Positions 53,905 to 62,839 of a stretch of 64,000 bases of DNA are shown piece after piece (within the stretch, counting starts at the first letter, position 1; each line of letters opens with the position of its first letter). This DNA comes from Natrinema amylolyticus_A. Its GTDB lineage: Archaea; Halobacteriota; Halobacteria; Halobacteriales; Natrialbaceae. Made by a program: the position numbers and the translations under genes. The stretch is taken from NCBI RefSeq assembly GCF_042678045.1, contig NZ_JBHUDI010000004.1, positions 248,001 through 312,000 on the forward strand, written 5' to 3'. The notes below the pieces were generated by a model. It was not told where the DNA came from, made no database searches, and was given only the letters and a program-made list of their open reading frames with translations.

Positions 53905-54319
53905 GCTCTCACCGCCCGCCGTGGGCGTCGTCGGTGCGTCGTCGGGAACTGTGGTTGGCGCTCGTCCATATGAGTCGTTGCTCGGTGAATGCTGGTCGGC
54001 GACAATACATCCGTCGAAACGGGGTAGTGAATGCGGGGCTACGGGGCCCCTACGAAAACGGTGCCACGCGGGCCGTCGAACGGTCGGACGGTCACCGCGA
54101 CGCACTGCATCATACGTGTCTCTTGCCCCGTGAACGGTGTTAGGTGTTTCGTCGCCCGGCGTCCGACCGTGTCCGGGTTCGTCCGTACCGACGATCGTGA
54201 GGCAATCGAGCGTGATCACACCGTTGTCGTCGTCCGTGCCGACCTCAACCCCGCGGACTGGGAGGCTGCTGGCCGCGAGAGCAGAGCGCAAAAGTATCCT
54301 GCGGGCTCTAGCAACTCGC
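53905..54319. other. 415-nt region between valS and the small Cys protein gene
   Basis: No gene is supported. Both strands have long open frames (a 206-codon extension of valS and a plus-strand frame from 54031), but their Arg/Ser/Pro-rich composition does not look like haloarchaeal protein. A GC-rich hairpin (GGGGCTACGGGGCCCC) lies near 54031-54047. I found no clear TATA box at leaderless spacing for valS, so a longer leader is possible. The right end holds the TATA box for the plus-strand gene. Confidence 0.4.
54290..54297 (+). promoter_or_regulatory. TATA box before the 54320/54361 reading frames
   Basis: AAAAGTAT is centred about 27 nt upstream of ATG 54320, so transcription would start at that ATG rather than at GTG 54361. 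This is what makes the ATG-initiated 14-codon frame notable. Confidence 0.5.
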
Positions 54320-54364
54320 ATGAGTTCCGATGGCGACCGCCTCGTGGGGGCCGATCGACTGTGA
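54320..54364 (+). other. 14-codon leader reading frame overlapping the next start, or the frameshifted N-terminus of that gene
   Basis: ATG 54320 opens a 14-codon frame (MSSDGDRLVGADRL) that ends TGA 54362-54364. The last bases overlap GTG 54361, giving a GTGA junction. The peptide has the acidic character and MSSD start typical of haloarchaeal N-termini, so it could equally be the true start of the downstream Cys protein separated from it by a single-base frameshift. A leaderless TATA box supports initiation here. Confidence 0.4.
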
Positions 54365-54606
54365 GCGTTCTGCCACGACTGCGGGCGCGCGTCCGCGATC
54401 GATTCGATGAGTGGCGCTGGTGGTACGCGCTGCGCGTCGGCGGTGCCCCGGAATGCGCCGTCTGTGGGAACGAAGCGGCGTGGATCGCCGAAACGGAGAA
54501 CGAACCGCGCTGCTTTCAGCACATCCCGGCCGAAGGAGAGGCGGCGATCCGCGACGTGCAGCCCGAAGACTGTTTTACCGACTGGGACGAGGCCTCCAGC
54601 GAATAG
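54361..54606 (+). CDS. 81-residue Cys-rich small protein
   Basis: An 81-residue protein with a basic N-terminal helix (LPRLRARVRDRFDEWRWWYAL), a zinc-like cluster CAVCGN...CFQHIP (CxxC then Cys and His) and an acidic tail with one more Cys. It starts at GTG 54361 by this reading; the frame upstream belongs to a 14-codon ORF with a better promoter position. Short treble-clef-like proteins of this type are common in haloarchaea and often unexplained. It may bind zinc and nucleic acid. Confidence in the exact start is low. Confidence 0.6.
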   Translation: MSVLPRLRARVRDRFDEWRWWYALRVGGAPECAVCGNEAAWIAETENEPRCFQHIPAEGEAAIRDVQPEDCFTDWDEASSE

Positions 54607-54645
54607 CGCAGCCGGCCCACGACACGACGCCGGTATGGAATCCCG

Positions 54646-55545
<900 letters not shown>

Positions 55546-55596
55546 GGTCGACACTGAGGCAGGAGCCGTTACAAAACCTCCGAGTCGGTATCAGCG

Positions 55597-55824
55597 TTAC
55601 TCGATGAGCGGCATGACGATACCGAACACGAACGGCGAGGCGAAGCCGATCGCGAAGCCGATGATCGTTAGCGCGAAAAACAGCGTGTTCTCCCACTGGG
55701 GAAGCGATCCGAACATCGCGTGGCCGACGAGCTCGCTGCCCGTCCCGATGACGAACAGGGTGAGCCCGACGAAGAAGCCGGTCTTCGCCAGCTCCGAGTA
55801 GTCGCGGCCGCTATAGTGTGCCAT
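55597..55824 (-). CDS. Small membrane protein (DUF7860-like)
   Basis: A 75-residue protein starting MAHYSGRDYSELAKTGF with two hydrophobic helices (about 17-36 and 46-70) and a short acidic end (MPLIE). It resembles what I recall as DUF7860 in haloarchaea. The polar N-terminal MAHYxGRDY stretch is likely cytoplasmic. Function unknown. It lies between the HFX_2341-type regulator and the DUF-unknown gene upstream on the same strand, and could be part of a loose operon. Confidence 0.72.
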   Translation of the reverse strand: MAHYSGRDYSELAKTGFFVGLTLFVIGTGSELVGHAMFGSLPQWENTLFFALTIIGFAIGFASPFVFGIVMPLIE

Positions 55825-55872
55825 AGCGATGCATCGACGCTCGATTACGTAATCGTTTCGAGAGCAGCGCGG

Positions 55873-56478
55873 TCAGTCGTCCGTCTCCTCGAGCTCGAGT
55901 CCCCGAAACAGATCCACGATCGCCTCCCGGTCGCGGGTCGGGTTAATATCGAGGGCGGCCTCGAGGGTGGCCGGCTCGTCGGGGGCCTCGAGGGGCACCA
56001 GGCCGCCGGCCATCACGTACGTGTCGGCGGCGGGCCAGACGGCGACGTGGGCTTCGGCGTCGATCGCGTCGGACTCGCCGTCGGACGGATACGCGGCCTC
56101 GAGCACGGTGAGGTGGCCAACGACACCGTCCGGCCGGTCGATGTACTCGCTGGTTCGTTCGTCGCCGACGGCGATGTCGTCGTCTTCGATCGTCTCGACG
56201 AAGCCCTCGCGGGCTTTCGGGGCAGCCATCTCGAGGGCGTCGCTCGGGGAGAGGCCAATGGTCGAGAGGGACGGGCTCACCTGCATGTCGACGGTAAACA
56301 GCGAGCGGGCCGGGATCGAGCCGTCGTCGCGGAGGCGCTCGAGCGCGTCGGCCGTCGGCCGATGTTCGAAGACGGTCGTCTCGGCAGTGATCGTCACCAG
56401 CGAGATGCGTCGGTCGTCGGTCTGCGTGCCGAGCCGGCGCCAGTCGTCGGCGACCGCAGGCGGGAGATCGATCGTCAT
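55873..56478 (-). CDS. Haloarchaeal conserved soluble protein, unknown
   Basis: A 201-residue acidic protein with no Cys and no TM. It has an N-terminal ITAETTVFEHRPTADALERL block and beta-rich repeats such as SLSTIGLSPSDALEMAAPKA and AAYPSDGESDAIDAEAHVAVW. It could fold as a small alpha/beta domain with one strand-turn motif near GLVPLEAPDEPATLEAALDI. I do not recognise the family. It runs codirectionally with the small membrane protein gene 48 nt downstream and follows the symporter gene, with a family A repeat end between. Confidence 0.65.
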   Translation of the reverse strand: MTIDLPPAVADDWRRLGTQTDDRRISLVTITAETTVFEHRPTADALERLRDDGSIPARSLFTVDMQVSPSLSTIGLSPSDALEMAAPKAREGFVETIEDDDIAVGDERTSEYIDRPDGVVGHLTVLEAAYPSDGESDAIDAEAHVAVWPAADTYVMAGGLVPLEAPDEPATLEAALDINPTRDREAIVDLFRGLELEETDD

Positions 56479-56526
56479 GGTCGCCGGCTACGCAATCGGG
56501 ACCGTTCAGGGTGGCGATTCGGCTCG

Positions 56527-56547
56527 GTCATACGGACTCCTATCAGT
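56527..56547. repeat. Family A repeat end, solo copy
   Basis: Plus strand TCATACGGACTCCTATCAG matches the terminus of the 35176 element (TGATACGGACTCCTATCA) almost exactly. A matching inverted partner is not evident in the 64-nt gap. It overlaps the stop codon (56543-56545) of the symporter gene. Confidence 0.5.
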
Positions 56548-58021
56548 CGGCACCGAGGCCGTCGAAGTAGATCGCGCGCTGCTCATCGGCCGCCGGCGAG
56601 GTAACCAGCGAGACGGCGACAGTGATGAGGAGTCCAAGTCCCATCCCGACGAGACCGGCCGACCAGCCCGCGTAGGACCCCGGCACGGTGGCAACGAAGA
56701 GACTCGCCATGTAAAAGCCCTGACTCGCGAGGATGCCGGCGGTGATACCGGCGCGCGTAATCTTGCGCCAGTAAAGGGCGAGCATCACCGGCAGCGCGAG
56801 CTGGGCGAAGCCGCTGAAGGCGGCGTTCCCGAGGTCGAACAGGGTTGCAGGCTGGAACAGGCTGGCGAGGAAAGCGGCAGTCGCAAAGACCACGACGCCG
56901 CCGCGAGCCAGCAGGCCTTCCCGGCGGTCGGCGAGGTCTCGCTCGACGAACGGTCGGTAGAGGTCCCGCGTAAAGTACGACGAACCCGACAACAGCATCG
57001 AGTCCGAGGAAGACATCATCGCGGCCATCGCGCCGGCGATGACCAGCGCGGCGAACCACGTCGGGGTATACTCCGCGAGGATCAGCGGTAAGACGTTCGC
57101 TCCCTCGGGAATCGCGACCTCGAGGCCGGCGGCCCACGCGCCGAGCATGAACGAGGGGACGAAGAGTAGCACACAGAGGATCGGCCAGAGGGCGAAGGAG
57201 CGCTTGAGGACGGTTTTCGAGCCTGCGGCGAAGAAGCGCTGGTTGACCTGCGGGAACATCGCGACGCCGAAGCCGATCGTGATCGCCGTCGAGAGTATCC
57301 ACTGGGGTGTGTAGTAGCTACTGCCAAGCGAGAGGAACGTGGCCGTCTCGGGGTTCGACTCGAGGGCTGCGGTCGCCGCGCCGGGACCGCCGACGGCTGC
57401 GAGCACCCACAACAGCGCGACCCAGGTGGTCACGAGCATGAACGCACCCTGGAGGGTGTCGGTCCAGGCGACCCCGCGCATGCCGGCTGCGACGACGTAG
57501 AGAATCATGAACACCGTGATCAGGCCGGCTCCCAATTCGTAGGACACTGCGCCGTCGGTGAGCGCCTCGAGTGCCGTACCGGCACCGACCTGCTGGAGCA
57601 TGACGTAGGGGAACAGCCAGAGCAGGCTGACGCCGGCGACGAGCCCGCGGAGCCACCGCGATCCGAAGCGGTCGCCGAGCATCTCGCCGAGAGTGACGTA
57701 GCCGTACTGCTGGCCGAGCAGCCATTGCTTGTAGCCGATCACGTACCAGAGGATGGCGAAGATGATCCCGTCCATCAGGCCCATGACCAGGATCCACTCG
57801 GGCCCCTGCGCGTAGGCGATGTTCGGGCCGGCGAAGAAGGTAAACGCCGACAGCAGCGTCGCGAAGGTCGTAAACAGCAACACGACCGTGCCGAGCGTGC
57901 GGCTCGCGAGGTAGAAGTCCTCGGCGGTCCGCTCGGTCAGGCGGTAGGCGACCAGCCCGATCGCGAGCGCGAGCAGGAGGTAGCCGACGATGATCGACAG
58001 CTGCAGCGTGACCGCTCTCAC
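56543..58021 (-). CDS. Sodium:solute symporter (SSS family)
   Basis: A 492-residue SSS carrier with about thirteen hydrophobic segments and the family's unwound helix-1 region. It starts at GTG 58021, which overlaps the stop of the upstream DUF3311 gene in a GTGA junction. The DUF3311 small membrane protein plus SSS carrier pairing is known from bacteria and archaea and makes one transporter, probably of carboxylates or similar solutes; the substrate is not readable here. Sodium coupling is family-level knowledge and suits a salt-loving cell. Confidence 0.9.
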   Translation of the reverse strand: MRAVTLQLSIIVGYLLLALAIGLVAYRLTERTAEDFYLASRTLGTVVLLFTTFATLLSAFTFFAGPNIAYAQGPEWILVMGLMDGIIFAILWYVIGYKQWLLGQQYGYVTLGEMLGDRFGSRWLRGLVAGVSLLWLFPYVMLQQVGAGTALEALTDGAVSYELGAGLITVFMILYVVAAGMRGVAWTDTLQGAFMLVTTWVALLWVLAAVGGPGAATAALESNPETATFLSLGSSYYTPQWILSTAITIGFGVAMFPQVNQRFFAAGSKTVLKRSFALWPILCVLLFVPSFMLGAWAAGLEVAIPEGANVLPLILAEYTPTWFAALVIAGAMAAMMSSSDSMLLSGSSYFTRDLYRPFVERDLADRREGLLARGGVVVFATAAFLASLFQPATLFDLGNAAFSGFAQLALPVMLALYWRKITRAGITAGILASQGFYMASLFVATVPGSYAGWSAGLVGMGLGLLITVAVSLVTSPAADEQRAIYFDGLGAD

Positions 58022-58302
58022 GGCGAATCACCGCCGGTTCGTGGCTCTCGAGCCCGATCGGGACGGTCCAGCCGCTTGCCGCCGGAGCCGTCGTCGCCCG
58101 TCGATTCGATGCCGATTCCCCAGGCACGCTGGGCGAAGCGCCAGAAGACGATCGACGCGAGTCCCATCCAGCCGACGTGCCACCAGAGCCACACTGGCAG
58201 CCCGGCGACGACGGTCGCCGACCCCCACAGGAACCACGGCACCGTCAGTCCCGCGAGGACGACCGCGACCGCGATCCAGAACGCCAGTTCGGTCCGTCGC
58301 AT
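58018..58302 (-). CDS. DUF3311 small membrane subunit
   Basis: A 94-residue protein with two TM helices (about 6-24 and 38-58) and a charged C-terminal tail (RLDRPDRAREPRTGGDSP) that probably lies in the cytoplasm. DUF3311 proteins are the small partners of SSS symporters. Translational coupling with the carrier gene is shown by the GTGA overlap at 58018-58021. Start ATG 58302 was chosen because the upstream extension is low-complexity and Arg-rich. Confidence 0.85.
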   Translation of the reverse strand: MRRTELAFWIAVAVVLAGLTVPWFLWGSATVVAGLPVWLWWHVGWMGLASIVFWRFAQRAWGIGIESTGDDGSGGKRLDRPDRAREPRTGGDSP

Positions 58303-58512
58303 GTGTGACCGTTCCCCTCGATGTGGGTAATTCTTTCTGTTCGATTCAAAGTATCGAAGAGATTTGTTCATCGATATAGCAGTGTCGGCTCGAGAAAGTC
58401 CTATCGTAACTCGAGATGGCATATACGACCGCGCGACGGCTCTCCGATTCGGTGTGCAGTGACTCGCAGGGGCACCGATAGCTACAATCGCTCTTTCACC
58501 GAGGACAAAGAG

Positions 58513-58519
58513 TATATGT
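58513..58519 (+). promoter_or_regulatory. TATA box of the membrane-tailed winged-helix gene
   Basis: TATATGT about 34 nt upstream of ATG 58550 gives a predicted leader of about 10 nt. Confidence 0.5.
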
Positions 58520-58549
58520 ATTTGACAGCGAGTACGAATCGACTCCGAT

Positions 58550-59368
58550 ATGGCCCGGCTGTTCCCCTTTCGCTCCGAGACGACGACCGAGGAGGGCCAG
58601 CCTCGCGTCGTCGATCTCGAGGGCGAGGACGCCGACGCGGTCTTCAGCGCCCTCTCCTCGACGACGGCCCGACAGATCTACGCGCGACTCGACGAGGAAC
58701 CCGGGACGCCGAGTGACATCGCCGACGCGATCGACTCCTCGATTCAGAACGTTCGCTATCACCTGGAAAATCTCGAGGATGCCGGGCTCGTCGAGGTCGT
58801 CGACACCTGGTACTCCTCGCGGGGCAACGAGATGAGCGTCTACGCGACCGCGGACGGGCCACTGATCGTCACGAGCGACGAGTCGACGGCATCGAAGCTC
58901 AAGGAGGCGCTGTCGCGGCTGATCGGCGGCGTTGGCGCGCTTGCAGGCGCCAGTTTGCTGGTGCAATACACACTGACGCGCTGGCTTGCGCCGGCCGGGA
59001 CGACCGGTGACGGACCACAGTCAGGGGAGACAGCCGACAACGAGGAGACGGCTGGCGACGGGACGGCGCCGACGGGAGCGGACGGATCGGACGGGGGCGC
59101 TGGAAACGGCTCGAGCGGCGGTGACGACCTTGGAATCGCGACCGTCAACGAAAGCGGCGGGAGCGAAAGCAGCGATGCGGCCGCGTCGGATTCGGCGCTG
59201 GATGCCGGTAACGAGACCGTCCAGAATGCGAGTGGTAGCGCCGTAGATGCGGCCGACGCGACAGTCGGAACCGTCCCACCCGGGTTGCTCTTCTTCCTGG
59301 GCGGCCTCGTCGTCTTGCTCGCGGTCGTGGTCTACTGGTACTGGTACCGGTACCGGCCGACCTACTGA
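58550..59368 (+). CDS. Winged-helix regulator with membrane-anchored C-terminal tail
   Basis: The 272-residue protein starts with an ArsR/winged-helix domain (about 25-105: ALSSTTARQIYARLDEEPG, SDIADAIDSSIQNVRYHLEN, LVEVVDTWYSSRGNEMSVYA). A first hydrophobic stretch (about 122-140), a low-complexity Gly/Ser/Asp-rich region with NES-type sequons (about 145-235) and a second TM (about 242-265) ending in YWYWYRYRPTY follow. A DNA-binding domain fixed to the membrane with an extracellular low-complexity loop suggests a sensor or surface-linked regulator. The stop TGA is the first triplet of a family A element. Confidence 0.8.
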   Translation: MARLFPFRSETTTEEGQPRVVDLEGEDADAVFSALSSTTARQIYARLDEEPGTPSDIADAIDSSIQNVRYHLENLEDAGLVEVVDTWYSSRGNEMSVYATADGPLIVTSDESTASKLKEALSRLIGGVGALAGASLLVQYTLTRWLAPAGTTGDGPQSGETADNEETAGDGTAPTGADGSDGGAGNGSSGGDDLGIATVNESGGSESSDAAASDSALDAGNETVQNASGSAVDAADATVGTVPPGLLFFLGGLVVLLAVVVYWYWYRYRPTY

Positions 59369-59449
59369 TACGGTCTGCTGTCCCGATTTCCTGGCGCACC
59401 CACAGGACGGGGCGCAGGTGTGCTGGAACTGACTGACAGGAGTCCGTCT
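59366..59449. repeat. Family A terminal-inverted-repeat element, copy 3
   Basis: Begins TGATACGGTCTGCTGTC (identical to the left 17 nt of copy 1) and ends TGACAGGAGTCCGTCT. The inverse complement of the right end matches the left end at 12 of 15 positions. The first three bases are the stop codon of the gene at 58550-59368. An internal GCGCACCCACAG block matches the GACGCACCCGCAG of copy 1. Confidence 0.6.
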
Positions 59450-59501
59450 GAGAGAGGGGTTCTTCGAGGTCAACAGCTATTTGCCCCCCACGAACGAAAT
59501 C

Positions 59502-59509
59502 ATATATAA
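59502..59509 (+). promoter_or_regulatory. TATA box of dnaG
   Basis: ATATATAA is centred about 60 nt upstream of ATG 59565; transcription should start near 59532, leaving a leader of about 32 nt. Confidence 0.55.
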
Positions 59510-59564
59510 ACCGGTCTCTGGACGCGATTCCCGCGTCACCGCCCCTCCCGGGGACAGATCTCCA

Positions 59565-60953
59565 ATGGAAGACACGTCGAAATACCTCATCCACGCGGAC
59601 GTCACGGCTGACGGGGTCGTCGAGCGGAGCGACGTCGTCGGCGCGATCTTCGGCCAGACCGAAGGCCTGCTCGGCGACGAACTCGATCTCCGCGACCTCC
59701 GCCAGTCCGGCAAAGTCGGCCGTATCGATGTCGAAATCGCAAGCACCCAGGGCCAGTCCCACGGCCAGGTGACGATCGCGACCAGCCTCGACAAAGTCGA
59801 AACCGCAACGCTTGCGGCCTCACTCGAGACGATCTCGCGCGTCGGTCCCTGCCGGGCCGACCTCGAGGTCCGCGAGATCGAGGACGTCCGCGCGGCGAAA
59901 CGCAAGGAAGTCGTCGACCGCGCGAAGGAACTCCTCCAGACGGGCTTCGACGACTCGATCATGTCCTCCGACGAGATCCTGGCAGAGGTCCGCCAGCACG
60001 TCCGCGTCGAGGACATCACCGAGTACGAGGGCCTGCCTGCCGGCCCCCGCGTCACCGACAGCGACGCCATCATCGTCGTCGAGGGCCGGGCCGACGTCCT
60101 CACCCTCCTGAAATACGGCATCAAAAACGCGATCGCGGTCGAGGGAACCAGCGTCCCCGACGCCGTGGCCGAACTCACCCGTCATCGCACGGTCACGGCC
60201 TTCCTCGACGGCGACCGCGGCGGCGACCTCATCCTCGAGGAACTCGCCCAGGTCGGCGACATCGACTACGTCGCCTTCGCCCCCGCCAACGGCTCCGTCG
60301 AGGACCTCGATCACCACGAGGTGTTCGCTGCCCTTCGGAACAAAGTCCCCTACGAGACCGTCGCGGAACTCAACGAGCCCCGCGAAGCCGTCGCCGCCAC
60401 CGACGGCAGTACGACGCCGGCACCGCTGCCGTCCGACGACGCGACCGCGTCACCGACACCGACCGAGCCCGACCGGACGGAGAGTTGTGACTCAACCGCC
60501 GAGTCGGACACAGCTATTGACGCGAACGACGACGCCGAGGCGGTGGCGACGAGCCAACCACAGCCGGACGCGCCCGACACCGAGACCGGCGCCCAGGCCA
60601 CCGATACAACCGCTGCCGACGCCGAGACTGACCACGCCCCCGAAACCGTCTACGGGCACGCGACCGAGGTCGTGCGGGCGACCACCGATCGCGTCCGGTT
60701 TCTCGACGCCGACGCCGAGCCGATCGACGAGGCCGACGCGAGCGACGCCTACGGAGCGCTCGAGGATCTCGAGCCGGTGCCGACGACGGTCGTCCTCGAC
60801 GGCATCCTCGACCAGCGACTGCTCGATCTGGCGGCCGATCGTGGCGTCGACCGGATCATCGCACGCTCGCTCGGCCAGTTCACCAAACGGCCGACTGACG
60901 TACGGATCCACGCGATCGACGACGTGGCCGAGCAGCGCCCGGACGGGGAATGA
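59565..60953 (+). CDS. dnaG: Archaeal DnaG primase-like protein
   Basis: A 462-residue TOPRIM protein that in archaea binds the RNA exosome and is also linked to primase activity. The start MEDTSKYLIHADVTADGVVE is the archaeal N-terminus. The TOPRIM domain carries VVEGRADVL (Glu173) and AFLDGDRGGD (Asp215, Asp217) metal residues. Between the TOPRIM domain and the C-terminal domain lies a roughly 100-residue Ser/Thr/Pro/Asp-rich linker (about 285-390), longer than I recall in many archaeal homologues. The C-terminal part (RVRFLDADAEPIDEADAS onward) fits the family. ATG 59565 was chosen over an upstream frame. Confidence 0.93.
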   Translation: MEDTSKYLIHADVTADGVVERSDVVGAIFGQTEGLLGDELDLRDLRQSGKVGRIDVEIASTQGQSHGQVTIATSLDKVETATLAASLETISRVGPCRADLEVREIEDVRAAKRKEVVDRAKELLQTGFDDSIMSSDEILAEVRQHVRVEDITEYEGLPAGPRVTDSDAIIVVEGRADVLTLLKYGIKNAIAVEGTSVPDAVAELTRHRTVTAFLDGDRGGDLILEELAQVGDIDYVAFAPANGSVEDLDHHEVFAALRNKVPYETVAELNEPREAVAATDGSTTPAPLPSDDATASPTPTEPDRTESCDSTAESDTAIDANDDAEAVATSQPQPDAPDTETGAQATDTTAADAETDHAPETVYGHATEVVRATTDRVRFLDADAEPIDEADASDAYGALEDLEPVPTTVVLDGILDQRLLDLAADRGVDRIIARSLGQFTKRPTDVRIHAIDDVAEQRPDGE

Positions 60954-61017
60954 CACCAGGATTCACCGCCCGTCCGGTCCGAGTCGTTCATATGCTGTCG
61001 GTCCTGAGCGACCGATA

Positions 61018-61206
61018 ATGACGCCCCCAGTATCAGCCGCACTCGCACTCCTCGGCGCCTGGGTCTTGATGATGTTCTGGGCGACGACGGCCGACAACAC
61101 AGCCGACACAGAGCCCGCCGACTGGGTCGATCCCGTCGACGATCGATCCGAGCACTCATCCGAGACGACAGCGTCGGACAACACCTTCCACACTGCGGAC
61201 GACTGA
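61018..61206 (+). CDS. 62-residue single-TM protein
   Basis: A small protein with one N-terminal hydrophobic helix (about 4-22, AALALLGAWVLMMFW) and an acidic tail ending FHTADD. It starts at ATG 61018 with no clear Shine-Dalgarno site, 64 nt after the dnaG stop. The stop TGA begins a family A-like element. Whether it is co-expressed with dnaG is unknown; an adaptor or small membrane regulator is only a guess. Confidence 0.55.
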   Translation: MTPPVSAALALLGAWVLMMFWATTADNTADTEPADWVDPVDDRSEHSSETTASDNTFHTADD

Positions 61207-61250
61207 GACGGGCTGCTGGCACGAGTGACCGGTGCACCCGCAGATAGTCG
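61204..61250. repeat. Family A left end, degenerate copy
   Basis: TGAGACGGGCTGCTGGCAC followed 12 nt later by GCACCCGCAG matches copy 1 at the left end and internal block with a few G/T changes. Its first three bases are the stop codon of the 62-residue gene. The right end could not be located with confidence. Confidence 0.45.
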
Positions 61251-61356
61251 TACCCCTCACCCGCTCCCGATTCTCACGGCACCGTTTTCTCCGCCCTGAC
61301 ACAACGCGACCGTCGACACCGATGGGCGTTATCGTCCCGTACCTGCGCTCTGCCAG

Positions 61357-62682
61357 TCAGCCGAGGACGGCGAACGTAACCACCAGCAAGGCGCTGACGA
61401 GCGCACCCGACAACGTCGCGAGGAAGTTGACGCCCTGATTGCCAAGTACCGATCCTTCGAGCGTCGCACCGAGCAAACTATCGACGGTCATCCCGGCGAT
61501 CCCGGCGGCGATGATGATCGCTGCGCCGACGATTCCCACTTCGGAAAAGAGCCCGGCGGCGATGGTAGCGACGATGGCCGCGCCGACGATCCCGGCGAGT
61601 TCTCCCTGCCAGGTGACGCCGCCATCGGTGCCGGGGTCGACCGGCTGCAGAGTGGTGATCAGCCGCGGCCGGTCGAAGACGCTCCCGATCTCGCTCGAGA
61701 GGGTGTCGCTCATCGCGGTGGCGATCGAGCCGGTAAAGGCGAACAGGTAGAGCTCGGGTTCGTGTGAGAGGAAGCCGGCGTCGCTGGCCGCATAGCCGAG
61801 GACGGCGATGAGCGCGACCGCGGCGTTGCCGAGGACGTTGCCGCTCCCGCGGGCACCGTTGTTGTCCTCGGCGACACCGAGTTCCGTCTTTTCCTCGTAG
61901 CGGAACTTCGTCGAGAGACCGCCGATGGCGAAAAAGGAGACGAGGACGGCAAACCAGCCGTAGCCGCCGAGGACGGTCGTCAGCAAGACCAGCAACACGC
62001 CGGTGAGCATTCCGGCGATCGAGGCCGTCTCGAGGGCATAGGACGTATAGCCGAGCGCGACGGTGACCGCGAGCGCAACGAGGATTTCCGTCGGACCGAT
62101 GGTCGGCTCGAGTTCTGCGAGCAGCCACAGCAGGAGTCCGACCGAGAGGACGACGATGGGGTCGTCGGAGCGCAACAGGACGTCACGCAACAGCGCAGCG
62201 AGAAACGCACCGCTGGCAGCCAGAAAGACGACCAGCGGGAGCGCCGAGACGACGGCCTCGCCCACGAGCGAGCGGGTGACGGTCTGGCCGGCGACGGCCG
62301 CCACAGTCCCCGTCAGACAGAAGCCGATGACGCGAACCACGGCGGCGTCGGTTCGCAGCCTGACGAGTTGCTCGCCGAGGTTGCCGTAGCCGACGAGCAG
62401 GATCGTCCCGACGAAGACTGCGACTGGCATCGACGCTGCGGTCGCCATGAGTCCGAGTGCGACCGCCGCGAGAACGAACGTGATGAGGCCGTAGAGCCGC
62501 GAATCCTCGTAATCGCCCGGGTAGGCAAGCAGGTCGAACAGCGGGCCGTCGGTGATGACGTAGGCACCCAGCAGGACGACGCCGGCGACCGCGGCTCCGA
62601 CCCGCGGACTGGCGAGCGGAACGGCGAGCGAGAGCGTACAGAGGGCCGCGAACACGCCAGCTTGCCGAACGGGTGCCGTCAC
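61357..62682 (-). CDS. DUF92 membrane protein (isoprenoid phosphate kinase-like)
   Basis: A 441-residue protein with about ten to twelve TM helices. The C-terminal half holds the DUF92 signature (KFRYEEKTELGVAEDNNGAR, then GNVLGNAAVALIAV, DTLSSEIGSVF, GTDGGVTWQGELAG). Plant DUF92 proteins (VTE6) phosphorylate phytyl phosphate; the archaeal ones probably act on an isoprenoid phosphate or sugar-lipid intermediate. The N-terminal half is an extra membrane domain typical of haloarchaeal members. Next to it are two genes of the UppS family, supporting an isoprenoid context. Substrate is inferred. Confidence 0.82.
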   Translation of the reverse strand: MTAPVRQAGVFAALCTLSLAVPLASPRVGAAVAGVVLLGAYVITDGPLFDLLAYPGDYEDSRLYGLITFVLAAVALGLMATAASMPVAVFVGTILLVGYGNLGEQLVRLRTDAAVVRVIGFCLTGTVAAVAGQTVTRSLVGEAVVSALPLVVFLAASGAFLAALLRDVLLRSDDPIVVLSVGLLLWLLAELEPTIGPTEILVALAVTVALGYTSYALETASIAGMLTGVLLVLLTTVLGGYGWFAVLVSFFAIGGLSTKFRYEEKTELGVAEDNNGARGSGNVLGNAAVALIAVLGYAASDAGFLSHEPELYLFAFTGSIATAMSDTLSSEIGSVFDRPRLITTLQPVDPGTDGGVTWQGELAGIVGAAIVATIAAGLFSEVGIVGAAIIIAAGIAGMTVDSLLGATLEGSVLGNQGVNFLATLSGALVSALLVVTFAVLG

Positions 62683-62839
62683 GATATCGATCCCTTTCTG
62701 TGGCGATTACTTCAAGGTTCGTGAACCCGCCTCGAGTCGATTTTCACCCGTCTGAGCGCCGCCTCCGACCGATCAGAGCTATCGATCTCACCGCGACTAA
62801 ACCCGTAACCCGTATGACACCGGCCGCGAAAGCACGGGT

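Noticed and set aside
51244..54522. N-terminal extension of ValS by 206 codons
   Set aside because: Composition is Arg/Pro/Ser-rich, unlike the acidic proteome, and the family N-terminus begins near residue 1 of the shorter form.
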